From: AP-15 sp963799085 | Lineage (GTDB): Bacteria > Pseudomonadota > Alphaproteobacteria > ATCC43930 > CGMCC-115725 | Direction of reading: 5' to 3' | Assembly (NCBI GenBank): GCA_963799085.1 | Contig: CAWCWA010000005.1 | Span: 62,001 to 126,000 of the forward strand | Length of the DNA: 64,000 nucleotides | In this document: positions 37,427 to 49,669 of the stretch, piece by piece | How the letters are laid out: each line of letters opens with the position of its first letter | Numbering within the stretch: the stretch's first letter is position 1 | Translations under genes and position numbers: made by a program | Notes under the pieces: model-generated | What the model saw: only the letters and a program-made list of their open reading frames with translations | Database searches by the model: none | Told to the model about the DNA's origin: nothing

Positions 37427-38323
37427 ATGCGCGGCCGAACCCTAGTCCTATTTGTCATCGCCCTAGCGCTTGCCGGCGGCACCGCGATGATGGTCCGATC
37501 CTGGCTGGCGCAGCGCCCGGCGGTCGTCGAGGCCGCACCTCCCCCAGCAGCGCCGCAGCAATCGGTGATGGTCGCGCGGCTGCCGATCGCCCGCGGCCAG
37601 ATCCTCAAGCCCGCCGATCTCGGCTGGCAAAAGTGGCCGGCGTCGGAGATCAACAAGGCCTATATCCTGTCGGGCAGCAAGACGATCGAGAATTTCGCCG
37701 GCTGGGTGGCGCGCGAGACCTTCGTCGCGGGCGAGCCGATCATCGAAGCTAAGATCGTCTCGCCGGGCGACCAGGGCTTTCTCGCTGCTGTGCTGCGTCC
37801 CGGCATGCGCGCGGTCTCGGTGCCCGTGACCGCGACCTCGGGCATCTCCGGTTTCGTCTTTCCCGGCGACCAGGTCGACATCCTGATCACCCACCCGTTA
37901 CCAGCAGCCGAGGGCAACGCAGGCGGCGTGCAGCACAAGGCGGCCGAGACCGTATTGCGCGATGTGCGGGTGATCGCCATCGACCAGAGCCTCAACGGCA
38001 AGGGCGGCGAACCGGTGCTGGCCAAGACGGCGACGCTCGAAGTCACGCCAAAGCAGAGCGAGATCATCGCCGTCGCCACCGAAATGGGGAAATTGTCGCT
38101 GAGCTTGCGGCCGCTGGCCACCGCCCGCGTCGAAGGAGCCGAGGGTGAACCCGATGACAACGGCGGCGCGGGGACCTTCACCCTCGACAGCGAAGTCAGT
38201 CGATTATTACCGCAACCGTCAAAAAAAGGGCAAAACTTATCCGATGATAAGATCACCATATTGCGCGGAAAAGGCACTTCTGACACGGTTAACGTGTCGC
38301 AATCCGCCTCTCGAGGTCCGTGA
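37427..38323 (+). CDS. cpaB: Flp pilus assembly protein CpaB/RcpC
   Basis: A 298-residue periplasmic protein with an N-terminal membrane anchor (TLVLFVIALALAGGTAMMV). A SAF domain follows (VMVARLPIARGQILKPADLGWQKWP), then the RcpC/CpaB domain (RPGMRAVSVPVTATSGISGFVFPGDQVDIL). GAGG precedes the ATG by 6 nt. CpaB is thought to stabilise or gate the secretin channel. Its stop overlaps the cpaC ATG (TGATG). Confidence 0.9.
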   Translation: MRGRTLVLFVIALALAGGTAMMVRSWLAQRPAVVEAAPPPAAPQQSVMVARLPIARGQILKPADLGWQKWPASEINKAYILSGSKTIENFAGWVARETFVAGEPIIEAKIVSPGDQGFLAAVLRPGMRAVSVPVTATSGISGFVFPGDQVDILITHPLPAAEGNAGGVQHKAAETVLRDVRVIAIDQSLNGKGGEPVLAKTATLEVTPKQSEIIAVATEMGKLSLSLRPLATARVEGAEGEPDDNGGAGTFTLDSEVSRLLPQPSKKGQNLSDDKITILRGKGTSDTVNVSQSASRGP

Positions 38324-39774
38324 TGCACCGATTGCCGAGCCTGGGTCTCGCCAGCCTGATGATTACGTGGGCATTCTCCGTCGCACCGTGGGCGGCCGAA
38401 ACGCCGCGCACCCCTCCCGCCAACGCCGGCGCGGTGACGATGACCGCCCGGCCGGTGCGCACCGGCGGCGCCGTTCAGATCCCGCCGAACGGCAACCCGA
38501 TTACGCTTGAAGTCAACAGCGGTACATTGCTGCGGCTGCCGCGCGCGGCCGGCACGGTCTTTGTCGCCAATCCCGACATCGCCGATGTGCAGATCAAATC
38601 GCCCGAATTGATTTATGTCAGCGCCAAGGCGCCGGGGCAGACCGTGATCTACGCTGTCGACGCCAACGACACGGTGCTGCTGAACTCGCCGATCCGGGTC
38701 GAGCTGTCGGTGTCGCGATTACGCTCTGCGATCCGGCAGCTGATCCCGGGCGAACGGGTGTCGGTCGATTCCGTGGACGGCAATCTGGTGTTAACCGGCG
38801 CCATCTCGGACGCTGGCCGCGCGGAGAAAGTACAGAAACTGGCCGGTGCGATCGCCGGCGAGGCCAAGGGCGCACAAGTGATCAACCGTATGGCCGTGAT
38901 GACGCCCAACCAAATCAATCTGCGCGTCCGAATCGCCGAAGTCGACCGTCAAGTGCTGAAGCAAATCGGTGTCGATTGGAACCGCGCCGCCGGCGAGGTG
39001 ACTTTTGCCACGGCCAACGGCGCACCGATCACCAGCGTGCCGACGCCCAGTATCCTCACCATCGGCAAGACGATCGGACAAGCGGTCAACGCCACGGTCT
39101 CGGCCCTCGCAACCGAGGGTTTTATTACGATCTTGGCCGAGCCTAATTTGACTGCGACTTCGGGACAGACCGCGAGCTTTCTCGCCGGGGGCGAATTTCC
39201 GTACCCGGTAGCGCAACCTGGGTCAGTTGGGAACAATACGGTATTTACAATCGAGTTCAAACAATTCGGCGTCCAGTTGGCCTTTACGCCAACAATTATC
39301 GACGCCGAGCATTTGAATCTGAGGGTTCGGCCAGAGGTAAGCCAGTTGGACTTCGCCAACTCAGTATCAGTGGACGGCAACCCCGTCCCCGCGCTGACCG
39401 TCCGCCGCGCCGAGACAACGGTCGAACTCGCGAGCGGGCAAAGTTTCGCGCTGGCCGGACTGCTGCAAAACGCCTCGCAGCAGGACATCTCGAAAGTGCC
39501 GTGGCTGGGCGACATTCCGATCCTCGGCGCCTTGTTCCGCTCGAACAGGTTCAAGCACAACGAGAGCGAACTCATCATCATTGTGACGCCCTATTTGGTT
39601 CGGCCTACAGGGAGGATGCCGTCGACGCCGGTCGACGGCATGTCCCCGGCCAACGACGTGCAGCAGGTCTTCTTCAGCGACACCTATCGCCAACAATTGC
39701 CGGGACCGGCGCGCGGGCCGCTCAACGCCGGCGGCAAGGGCCTTATCGGCCCCGCCGGCTTCCGGCTCGATTGA
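38323..39774 (+). CDS. cpaC: Flp pilus outer-membrane secretin CpaC/RcpA
   Basis: A 483-residue secretin with a signal peptide. An N-terminal pilus-formation domain (LEVNSGTLLRLPRAAGTVFVANPDIADVQ, KAPGQTVIYAVD) is followed by a BON-like segment. The secretin beta-barrel region includes VSALATEGFITILAEPNLTATSG, FKQFGVQLAFTPTI and VPWLGDIPILGALFRS. It forms the outer-membrane ring through which the Flp fibre leaves. It is translationally coupled to cpaB. Confidence 0.93.
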   Translation: MHRLPSLGLASLMITWAFSVAPWAAETPRTPPANAGAVTMTARPVRTGGAVQIPPNGNPITLEVNSGTLLRLPRAAGTVFVANPDIADVQIKSPELIYVSAKAPGQTVIYAVDANDTVLLNSPIRVELSVSRLRSAIRQLIPGERVSVDSVDGNLVLTGAISDAGRAEKVQKLAGAIAGEAKGAQVINRMAVMTPNQINLRVRIAEVDRQVLKQIGVDWNRAAGEVTFATANGAPITSVPTPSILTIGKTIGQAVNATVSALATEGFITILAEPNLTATSGQTASFLAGGEFPYPVAQPGSVGNNTVFTIEFKQFGVQLAFTPTIIDAEHLNLRVRPEVSQLDFANSVSVDGNPVPALTVRRAETTVELASGQSFALAGLLQNASQQDISKVPWLGDIPILGALFRSNRFKHNESELIIIVTPYLVRPTGRMPSTPVDGMSPANDVQQVFFSDTYRQQLPGPARGPLNAGGKGLIGPAGFRLD

Positions 39775-39789
39775 ACGGGAGGCCAAGAC

Positions 39790-40473
39790 ATGCTCATGCA
39801 TCCCTTTCCGATGATCGTCGCCTCGCTGCTGGCGCTCACCGCCTGCGTGCCGGGTGTGGCCGAATACACGCAGGCCGAGGCGCCCAACCAGTTGCGTGTC
39901 GACGGCGCAGAGAGCGAAGTCCAACTCGCCTTCTACGGCGGCTCGGACCGGCTGGCGGCCGGCGAAGCGGCGCGGCTCGATCGTCTGGTACTGAATGGTG
40001 CCATCCGTCCAGCCGACCGCGTCCAAATTGCCGCCGCGGGCGGCTCATCGCTGGCAAAGCGCCGCGCCGCCGCCATCGCCGCCGAACTGCTACGCTACGG
40101 CGTCGTAGCCGATCAGGTCGGTTCCGTTTCGGTGCCCGCCAACCGGGCGATCGTCATGATCGGCCGTTACGCGGTGACGTTGCCCCCCTGCCCGAACTGG
40201 AGCAGTACGCCTTCGACCGATTTCACCAACATGCCGGCGAGCAATTTCGGCTGCGCCACGGCGACAAATCTCGGGCTGATGGTGGCGAACCCGTCTGACC
40301 TGGTCAACGCGAGGACCTTGGGTCCGGCCGACGGGACGACCTCGGCGCGCGCCGTCGATCGCTACCTCACCGACAAGGTCAAGACGCCGCCGCTCGCGCA
40401 GATCGCGCCAATCGGCGCGAGTTCCGGCGGCGACACCGGCGGCGGTGGGGCCGGCCCCGCGGGAACGCCATAG
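39790..40473 (+). CDS. cpaD: Flp pilus assembly lipoprotein CpaD
   Basis: A 227-residue protein with a lipoprotein signal (VASLLALTACVPG). It contains a CpaD domain: a SLAKRRAAAIAAELLRYGV segment, PPCPNWSS, and GCATATNLGLMVANPSDLV...GPADGTTSARAVDRY. GGGAGG lies 7 nt upstream. It has a glycine-rich tail. CpaD is thought to help secretin assembly in the outer membrane. Its TAG overlaps the cpaE GTG by one base. Confidence 0.88.
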   Translation: MLMHPFPMIVASLLALTACVPGVAEYTQAEAPNQLRVDGAESEVQLAFYGGSDRLAAGEAARLDRLVLNGAIRPADRVQIAAAGGSSLAKRRAAAIAAELLRYGVVADQVGSVSVPANRAIVMIGRYAVTLPPCPNWSSTPSTDFTNMPASNFGCATATNLGLMVANPSDLVNARTLGPADGTTSARAVDRYLTDKVKTPPLAQIAPIGASSGGDTGGGGAGPAGTP

Positions 40474-41675
40474 TGAGAAGCGCAACCGCGAAAGCTGCCC
40501 GCGAGACCCCGCGTTCTGGGATATTGGCTGTCTCGCAGGATCCGACGACTCTCGAACGGGTGCAGAGCGTCGCTCGCGAATTGCAGCTCGATGACGAACT
40601 CGTCGTCACCGATACGCTCGATGCCGCGCTGCGGCGGCTCCGGTTCGGCTCGACCCCGCGCGTGCTGATCGTCGATCTCGCGGAGTCGATAGCGCCAGCC
40701 GCCGAGATCGGCGCGGCCCGCGCCGTCGGCGGCGGCGAGCTGAAGCTGGTCGCGCTCGGCGCCGTCAACGACGTCGGTGTGTTTCGCGACCTTCTAACCG
40801 CCGGAGCCAGCGACTATCTGATCACGCCGCCGACGCGCGAAGCCTTGGCCGCGATCCTCGACCCGCGGCCGGCGGCCGCAGCGGCCGCCAATGCCGGGCT
40901 CGGGCAAGTCATCGTCTTCATCGGCAGCCGCGGCGGTGTAGGCGCCACAACGGCTACCGTCGCCTGCGCCTGGATCCTGGCCGAAGAGCGCGGCCTAAGC
41001 ACGGCGCTGCTCGATCTCGATCTTCATTTTGGCACCGTCGCCCTCAAGTTCGATGCCGACCCCGGAAGCGGCTTGTGCGAGGCGCTCGAACAGCCCTCGC
41101 GAATCGACAGCCTGTTTGTCGATCGGGCCATGGTCAAGCTGAGCGAAAACCTTCGCATTCTCGCAGCCGAGGCGTCTGCCACCCAGCATCTGGCTCTTGA
41201 TGCCGGCGCTGTCGACATGCTGCTCTATGAACTGCGGCGCAAGGCAGCGCGGGTACTCGTCGATCTGCCGCGCGGCGCGACGCCGATGCAGCAGGTCGTG
41301 CTCGGCGCCGCCAGTCACATCGTTGTTTTCTGCGAGCGCAGCCTCGCCGGATTGCGGGACACGATCAGGTTGCAGAATGTCGTGCGCGAGCAGGCGCCGC
41401 AGGCGCGCTTGTGGCTGGTCGAGGCGGGGACCGGCGGCGAACGGGCGCTGATCGGCAAGCGTGAATTCGAAAAGGGTGTGGGCAAGCCGCTTGACGCGAA
41501 TATCCCCTACGACCCGAAAGGGGCCGGAGCGGCGGCAAATGCGGGACAGCCTCTGCCGGTGGCGGCGCCGCGCAGCCCGGCGGCGCGCGAATTGCGCCAG
41601 TTGACCGAGAGCTTCGCCGGTCCGGCGCAGTCGACGGCCAAGCGACGGTTGTTTTCCTTGAAATCGCTATGGTAA
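40473..41675 (+). CDS. cpaE: Flp pilus assembly ATPase CpaE/TadZ
   Basis: A 400-residue protein with a receiver-like N-terminal domain (VLIVDLAES, GASDYLITPPTREAL) fused to a MinD/ParA-type P-loop domain. The deviant Walker A is GSRGGVGATTATVACA, followed by LLDLDLHFGTVAL. TadZ proteins localise the pilus machinery, often to a pole. The GTG start overlaps cpaD. The end overlaps cpaF by 7 nt. Confidence 0.9.
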   Translation: MRSATAKAARETPRSGILAVSQDPTTLERVQSVARELQLDDELVVTDTLDAALRRLRFGSTPRVLIVDLAESIAPAAEIGAARAVGGGELKLVALGAVNDVGVFRDLLTAGASDYLITPPTREALAAILDPRPAAAAAANAGLGQVIVFIGSRGGVGATTATVACAWILAEERGLSTALLDLDLHFGTVALKFDADPGSGLCEALEQPSRIDSLFVDRAMVKLSENLRILAAEASATQHLALDAGAVDMLLYELRRKAARVLVDLPRGATPMQQVVLGAASHIVVFCERSLAGLRDTIRLQNVVREQAPQARLWLVEAGTGGERALIGKREFEKGVGKPLDANIPYDPKGAGAAANAGQPLPVAAPRSPAARELRQLTESFAGPAQSTAKRRLFSLKSLW

Positions 41676-43318
41676 CGCTCTTCAAACGCATCGACGCCGA
41701 CAACAGCCTCGACGCCCGCATCGCCGGCGTCGCGGCGCGGCGCACGTTGCCGTCCCCGGTCACTCCGGAGCCGTCGCCCGAGATCGTCCCCAGCGTCAAT
41801 CTGAACGGAGAAGACGGGCTGCTGGTGGCGCACGAGCAGCTTCTTGCCCGGTTGAGCTCGGAAATTCGACCCGAGCGCCGCGCCATTCTGAGCCGCGGCG
41901 AACTGGCCAAAATTGTCGACACTGCGGTCCAGGCCTACCTGTCGCGACATGGGATGGATTCCGGAGCGCTTGTCCGGCGCGATTTGGTGACGGCGCTGAT
42001 CGAGAGCCTTCTTGCCCCGCAGAGCGAACCCGAGACCGTGGTGGTTCGGCGCTCCTCCGCGCGCCCGGTCGTGGAGACGGCAAAGGCGCAAATCCAACCG
42101 CTCGTCCTCGAGCACTTGGATGTCGCCGCCGCCGCCGAAATGCCGCGGGCAATGTTCGAGGGGCAACTGGCCGGTTGGGTCAAGGAACTGCTGACCGAAA
42201 ACAAGATCCAGCTGAACTTGTCCGAGCAGCAGGAGTTGGTGCAATCCCTTATCGCCGACATGCTCGGCCTCGGCCCGATCGAGCCGTTGATCGAGGACGA
42301 GACAGTGAACGACATTATGGTCAACGGGGCGAAGCAGGTCTATGTCGAGCGGCGCGGCAAGCTCGAGCTGACCGACGTGCAATTCCGCGACGACCAGCAC
42401 GTTATGAACGTGGCCGCCAAGATCGTGACACGGATCGGTCGTCGCATCGACGAGTTGCAGCCTCTGGTCGATGCCCGATTGGCCGACGGCAGCCGGGTCA
42501 ATATCATCATCCCGCCGCTGGCGATCGACGGCCCGACTATGTCGATCCGCAAGTTTTCGAAGAAGACGATCACGCTCGATGTCATGGCGCAGCAGGGCAA
42601 CATCTCGCCCGAGATGGCGACGCTCTTGAAGATCGCCGCACGCTGCCGGCTCAACATTTTGATCTCCGGTGGCACCGGTTCGGGCAAGACGACGCTGCTC
42701 AACGCCCTGTCGCGGTTGATCGATCCGGCCGAGCGAACCGTCACGATCGAGGACGCCGCCGAATTACAACTGCAGCAGCCGCATGTAGTCCGGCTCGAAA
42801 CACGGCCGCCGAACCTCGAAGGCAGCGGGGAGATCACGATGCGCGACCTGTTGCGCAACGCCCTCCGAATGCGTCCGGACCGCATCATTCTCGGCGAAAT
42901 CCGCGGCGCCGAAGCGCTGGATGTATTGCAGGCGATGAATACCGGGCATGACGGTTCGATGAGTACAATTCACGCGAACCGGCCTCGCGAGGCCCTGACG
43001 CGGCTGGAGAACATGGTGGGCATGACCGGCATCAACCTGCCCTCGCGGGCGGTGCGCACGCAGATCGCCGCTGCCGTCAACCTGATCGCCCAAGTCAGCC
43101 GCATGCGGGACGGCATGCGGCGGGTCACCGAAGTGGTCGAGATCGTCGGCATGGAAGGCGAAATTATCACAACCCAAGAGCTGTTCAGCTATCAATTCGA
43201 GGGCGAGACCGCCGACGGAAAGTTGCGCGGGGTGTATAAATCGAGCGGGGTACGGCCGCATTTCTTGCCGCGCGCCCAGTATTACGGGCTCGAGCGACCG
43301 CTGCTCGAACTCCTCTGA
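41669..43318 (+). CDS. cpaF: Flp pilus secretion ATPase CpaF/TadA
   Basis: A 549-residue type II/IV secretion ATPase powering pilus assembly. It has Walker A GGTGSGKTT at about residue 334, an Asp-box-like segment TVTIEDAAELQLQQPHVVRLE, Walker B region RPDRIILGEIRGAEALDVL, and the His box NTGHDGSMSTIHAN. A long N-terminal region of about 150 residues precedes the domain, as is common in alphaproteobacterial CpaF. The frame is intact. Confidence 0.95.
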   Translation: MVTLFKRIDADNSLDARIAGVAARRTLPSPVTPEPSPEIVPSVNLNGEDGLLVAHEQLLARLSSEIRPERRAILSRGELAKIVDTAVQAYLSRHGMDSGALVRRDLVTALIESLLAPQSEPETVVVRRSSARPVVETAKAQIQPLVLEHLDVAAAAEMPRAMFEGQLAGWVKELLTENKIQLNLSEQQELVQSLIADMLGLGPIEPLIEDETVNDIMVNGAKQVYVERRGKLELTDVQFRDDQHVMNVAAKIVTRIGRRIDELQPLVDARLADGSRVNIIIPPLAIDGPTMSIRKFSKKTITLDVMAQQGNISPEMATLLKIAARCRLNILISGGTGSGKTTLLNALSRLIDPAERTVTIEDAAELQLQQPHVVRLETRPPNLEGSGEITMRDLLRNALRMRPDRIILGEIRGAEALDVLQAMNTGHDGSMSTIHANRPREALTRLENMVGMTGINLPSRAVRTQIAAAVNLIAQVSRMRDGMRRVTEVVEIVGMEGEIITTQELFSYQFEGETADGKLRGVYKSSGVRPHFLPRAQYYGLERPLLELL

Positions 43319-43321
43319 AAG

Positions 43322-44311
43322 ATGGCGTTCACACTCGACACGGCAAACGGGATCGCCGCCCTGTCCGCCGTCGCGGTTGCGGCGATGATTGCCGCCATCG
43401 CCTTGGCGTTCGGGGAGCGGCGCCGCTATCGTCGTAGACTCGACGCTGTCAGTGGTCGCGCGGCGGCGCTTCCGACAGGCGAACGCGGATTGGAACGATC
43501 GCTGGCGCGACGTGGCAGCGCCACGCCTAACCTAGACCGCGTCGCCCGCCGCTGGCTGCCCCGGCGCGAGGCGTTGGCGGTTCGGCTCGCCAAAACCGGC
43601 CGGACGATCAGCATCGGGCAATATTCGGTCGTGGTTGTTGTAGTATCGGTGATCGGCGCCCTGGCGTTCGCGATCTTTGCCCACCTTGGTGCTCTGCCGA
43701 GCATGCTGCTGGGCCTGATTATTGGCGCAGGTTTGCCAAACGTCGTCGTCGGGCGGATGGCAAAACGTCGGATCGCGGCCTTCATCGGGCACTTTCCCGA
43801 AGCGATCGATCTGATGGTGCGCGCCCTGCGTTCAGGCTTGCCGATCAGCGAGGCAGTGATCAACGCAGGCCATGAAATCGCCGACCCGGTCGGAGCGGAA
43901 TTGCGCCTTGTCGAGAGCGGTATGCGCCTCGGCCGCGACCTCGAGACTCTGCTTTGGGAGACCGCCGATCGCATCGACACGCCCGAATTTCGTTTTTTTA
44001 TCATCGCGCTCAGCGTACAGCGGGAGACCGGTGGCAATCTCGCTGAAACCCTCGGCAACCTCGCCGACGTGCTGCGCCGACGACGACAAATGCGGGCCAA
44101 GGTGCGCGCAATGGCCAGCGAAACTCGGGCCACGACAGCGATCCTTGGCGGGTTGCCCGTAGTCGTCATGCTGGTGCTGATGCTGACCTCGCCGGCATAT
44201 TTGACCCCGCTATTCACCGATATCCGCGGTTTTTTCTTCGACGGAGTGGCGTTGACGATGCTGGGCAGCGGCATCCTGATCATGAACAAGATGGCGAAGT
44301 TCGAAATATGA
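43322..44311 (+). CDS. tadB: Flp pilus inner-membrane platform protein TadB
   Basis: A 329-residue T2SF-domain protein with N-terminal helices (ALSAVAVAAMIAAIALAF; VVVVVSVIGALAFAIFA). The cytoplasmic T2SF core is GHFPEAIDLMVRALRSGLPISEAV...RETGGNLAETLGNLADVLRRR, and there are two C-terminal helices. TadB pairs with TadC in the inner membrane under the CpaF ATPase. The start lies 3 bp after the cpaF stop, and its own stop overlaps tadC (ATGA). Confidence 0.92.
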   Translation: MAFTLDTANGIAALSAVAVAAMIAAIALAFGERRRYRRRLDAVSGRAAALPTGERGLERSLARRGSATPNLDRVARRWLPRREALAVRLAKTGRTISIGQYSVVVVVVSVIGALAFAIFAHLGALPSMLLGLIIGAGLPNVVVGRMAKRRIAAFIGHFPEAIDLMVRALRSGLPISEAVINAGHEIADPVGAELRLVESGMRLGRDLETLLWETADRIDTPEFRFFIIALSVQRETGGNLAETLGNLADVLRRRRQMRAKVRAMASETRATTAILGGLPVVVMLVLMLTSPAYLTPLFTDIRGFFFDGVALTMLGSGILIMNKMAKFEI

Positions 44312-45306
44312 AGAGCATGCGAGCGCAGGATTTTCAGCTCGCCGACTGGCTGCCGGCCGGCATCACGCCCGATGACGCCATCGCGGCGCTCGCCGCACTT
44401 GCGGCACTGGTTATGTTCTTTGCGATGTGGCAGGCGCTTCGTGGTCAGAGCCCAGTCGAACGCCGGTTCCGGGAGATCGTCGAACGCAAAGAGACGTTGC
44501 GTCAGAAGGCAATCGCGCGCCGCGCACATCCGCAGCGTTCACGTTCCGCAGGATGGATGCGCGAAGCGGTGGTCCGGCTCAACCTGTTGCGCTCCCGGCA
44601 CGCCGCGGAGGCGCGGGGCATGTTGGCTCGGGCCGGGTTCCGCTCGCAAGAAGCCATGATCGGGTATCTTTTTGCCCGCGTGAGCCTGCCCTCGCTATTC
44701 GGATTGGCGATGATGCTCAACACCTATATGTTCCATCTGGTGCCAATTCGCGCCGAGTTTAGATTTCTGCCGCCAGTTGCGGCGGTGCTGTTCGGCTTTT
44801 ATGCGCCCAACATTTATCTCAAGAACGCCGCCGACAAGCGGGCAAAGCGATTGCAGCTGGCGCTGCCGGACGGGCTCGATCTGCTCGTCATCTGCGCCGA
44901 AGCCGGGCTCAGCCTCGACGCCAGTCTCGTCCGCGTTTCGCGCGAACTCGCGAACACTTGGCCGGAGTTGGCCGAAGAGTTAGCTCTCACCGCCGCCGAA
45001 TTGACCTTTCTGCCGGATCGGAGAATGGCGTTCGACAACCTCAACAATAGAACCATCAGCGAGTCAATTCGTGCCGTAGTTGGCACCTTTTTGCAAACGG
45101 CCAAGTTCGGCACCCCGTTAGCGCAATCATTACGGGTTCTCGCTGCCGAGATGCGTCAGATGCGCATGACCCGGGCGGAGGAGAAAGCTGCACGGTTGCC
45201 GGCGATGCTTACGGTGCCGATGATCATATTTATTCTGCCGACATTGTTTATTGTGCTGCTCGGCCCGGCGATCATCAATGTCATGGACACGTTCGCCAAG
45301 CACTGA
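44308..45306 (+). CDS. tadC: Flp pilus inner-membrane platform protein TadC
   Basis: A 332-residue T2SF-domain protein. It has an N-terminal helix (IAALAALAALVMFFAMW), a T2SF core (ALPDGLDLLVICAEAGLSLDASLVRVS...FGTPLAQSLRVLAAEMRQMR) and C-terminal membrane helices (TVPMIIFILPTLFIVLLGPAIIN). It is the last gene of the forward pilus operon. No flp, tadE, tadF or tadG follows; the next gene lies on the other strand. Confidence 0.92.
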   Translation: MKSMRAQDFQLADWLPAGITPDDAIAALAALAALVMFFAMWQALRGQSPVERRFREIVERKETLRQKAIARRAHPQRSRSAGWMREAVVRLNLLRSRHAAEARGMLARAGFRSQEAMIGYLFARVSLPSLFGLAMMLNTYMFHLVPIRAEFRFLPPVAAVLFGFYAPNIYLKNAADKRAKRLQLALPDGLDLLVICAEAGLSLDASLVRVSRELANTWPELAEELALTAAELTFLPDRRMAFDNLNNRTISESIRAVVGTFLQTAKFGTPLAQSLRVLAAEMRQMRMTRAEEKAARLPAMLTVPMIIFILPTLFIVLLGPAIINVMDTFAKH

Positions 45307-45368
45307 TCTTTCCTGCCACGACCACCGAGATTTTGAGACGCGCAGAAGACAGCGGATGTCGAGGCGCG

Positions 45369-46193
45369 TCAGGAGACGCTGACCTGGCCGAGCGAGAAGA
45401 TGGCGCGACTGCGAGCCTCAGGGGATAGTTGGCGCAAAGTCTGGTAATAGGCGAGGTTATGCTCGACTGAGACCGCGTCGAGATCGATCCGGCCGAGCCG
45501 AGCGGCCTCGGCGATATCGCCTTGGAGGCCGTAAATCAGGGCTAAATTCTGCCGCTCGCCGGCGGTTGCCGTCGGCGCCATCGCCAAAGGTTGCAGCACC
45601 GCGATTGCTGCCGGGTAGTTTCCGCCCAACGCCAGCGACAAGGCGAGATCGACAGTCAATGCCTTGTCGCCCGGGGCGAATTTGAGGCCGTTGCGGTAGC
45701 AGTCCTGCGCCTCCTGATGCCGTCCCTCCAAATCCTTGAGGACGCCAAGCACCAGCCAGAGCTTCGGCGCATCCGGGTGTTCGGCTAGCGCCTGAGAAAT
45801 GGGTCCGAGCGCCAATTGCGGCCGCCCCGTGGCAATATACGCCTTGGCCAGACCTAGCAGCGCGGCTGGATTTGAGCCGTCGCGGGCTAATGCCGAATTG
45901 TACGCCAGGATCGCCTCGTTGACGTTGCCGGCCTGCAACAGGGTATCACCTATCTCGATAAACGGCGCCGGTTGGCTCGGCGCAATCTCTGCGGCTCGGC
46001 GGAACACGCTGACCGCATTGGCGAAGTCGCCCCCGGATCGGGCTGCCGCGCCAATCCGCATCAAGGCGTCATAACTGGGGGGCGAGCCTCCGCCGTCGCG
46101 ACCGTTGACGCTCAGCGGATCAAGGTGCATCGGAAACGGTTCGCATCCGGCAAGCCCGACCGCAGCCATCAGCAATGGCAGCACCAACCTCAC
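45369..46193 (-). CDS. tadD: TPR lipoprotein, TadD-like
   Basis: From GTG 46193, a classic lipoprotein signal is seen (VRLVLPLLMAAVGLAGC), followed by TPR units (ALMRIGAAARSGGDFANAVSVFRRAAEIAP; ALLGLAKAYIATGRPQLALGPI; EAQDCYRNGLKFAPGDKAL). The length and domain match TadD, which supports secretin assembly in Tad systems. A longer frame from 46289 exists but would bury the signal peptide. Unusually, it is transcribed toward tadC, on the opposite strand, so it has its own promoter. Function is inferred from position and TPR content. Confidence 0.78.
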   Translation of the reverse strand: MRLVLPLLMAAVGLAGCEPFPMHLDPLSVNGRDGGGSPPSYDALMRIGAAARSGGDFANAVSVFRRAAEIAPSQPAPFIEIGDTLLQAGNVNEAILAYNSALARDGSNPAALLGLAKAYIATGRPQLALGPISQALAEHPDAPKLWLVLGVLKDLEGRHQEAQDCYRNGLKFAPGDKALTVDLALSLALGGNYPAAIAVLQPLAMAPTATAGERQNLALIYGLQGDIAEAARLGRIDLDAVSVEHNLAYYQTLRQLSPEARSRAIFSLGQVSVS

Positions 46194-46406
46194 AGGTAGC
46201 GCGCATTGCCGGCACCGATCGAAGCGTTTTTCTTCCCCATCAAAGGATCTCGCCGAGTTCGGGACTCTGGCGGATCGATTAAGGGGCAATCGTCAAAATC
46301 TCGTCCGACTTTTCCGAGAGTGTTTAAAGACAAAGATTTATGGCGATTGTCTTAAGCTGAACGGGCGGTCTCGCGACCGCGAATTGCTGGAATTACGGGC
46401 GCCGGC

Positions 46407-49083
<2,677 letters not shown>

Positions 49084-49177
49084 GGACAGATTCTGGCCCT
49101 CCGCCGCATTCATGCAAGAGGCGGCGGTCGGAGTTATTGCAGTCTGTCGAAGGTTCTGTCCAGGATTGGCGGCGCAA

Positions 49178-49606
49178 TCAGCGCAGCCTCGCGGCGACCG
49201 CCGGCAGCGTCGCGATGTCGATCCCGTGGCCGGCGGCGTCGGCGACCAAAGCAAGCGGGTCTGCGCCGTCGCGCAGGCGGGCCAGCGCCCATAAGAGGCT
49301 CGACCGCGTGCCGCTGCGGCAATGGGCGACAAGCGGCCGCGGAGCGTCCCGCACGGCCGCGGCGAAGGCATCGACATCGGCCCGCGTCAAGCTCGCCGCG
49401 GTGATCGGGATGTGATGATAAATGAGCCCAAGGCCCTCGGCGATGCGCCGCGCCTCCGACGCCGGGAGTTGCCCGGGGTCCTCGCCGTCCGGTCGATTGT
49501 TGACGATGGTGCACACACCCTGCTGAGCTAGCGCCTCGATATCAGCCCGATCGAGCCGGCCGGCGATGCTCAGCCCCGTCTCCAAGGGAATAAGCTCGGC
49601 TACCAT
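49178..49606 (-). CDS. DUF442/TIGR01244-type phosphatase domain protein
   Basis: A 142-residue protein of the beta-lactamase hydrolase-like (BLH) phosphatase family. It has SIAGRLDRADIEALAQQGV, TIVNNRPDGEDPGQLP and GLGLIYHHIPI, and the Cys-Arg active loop HCRSGTRSSLLWAL. In relatives this domain is related to sulfide oxidation or to dual-specificity phosphatases; the substrate here is unknown. ATG 49606 follows GGAGGAG by 4-5 nt; the TTG three bases upstream is too close to that site. Confidence 0.82.
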   Translation of the reverse strand: MVAELIPLETGLSIAGRLDRADIEALAQQGVCTIVNNRPDGEDPGQLPASEARRIAEGLGLIYHHIPITAASLTRADVDAFAAAVRDAPRPLVAHCRSGTRSSLLWALARLRDGADPLALVADAAGHGIDIATLPAVAARLR

Positions 49607-49669
49607 CAAACTCCTCCGCGATGCCCCGGTACAGAATTGCAGCAGGCGGGCAGAGGCGCCACCGGAAAA

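Noticed and set aside
38215..38235. A-run in cpaB as a rho-independent terminator
   Set aside because: It is inside the coding frame of cpaB and has no preceding GC hairpin.
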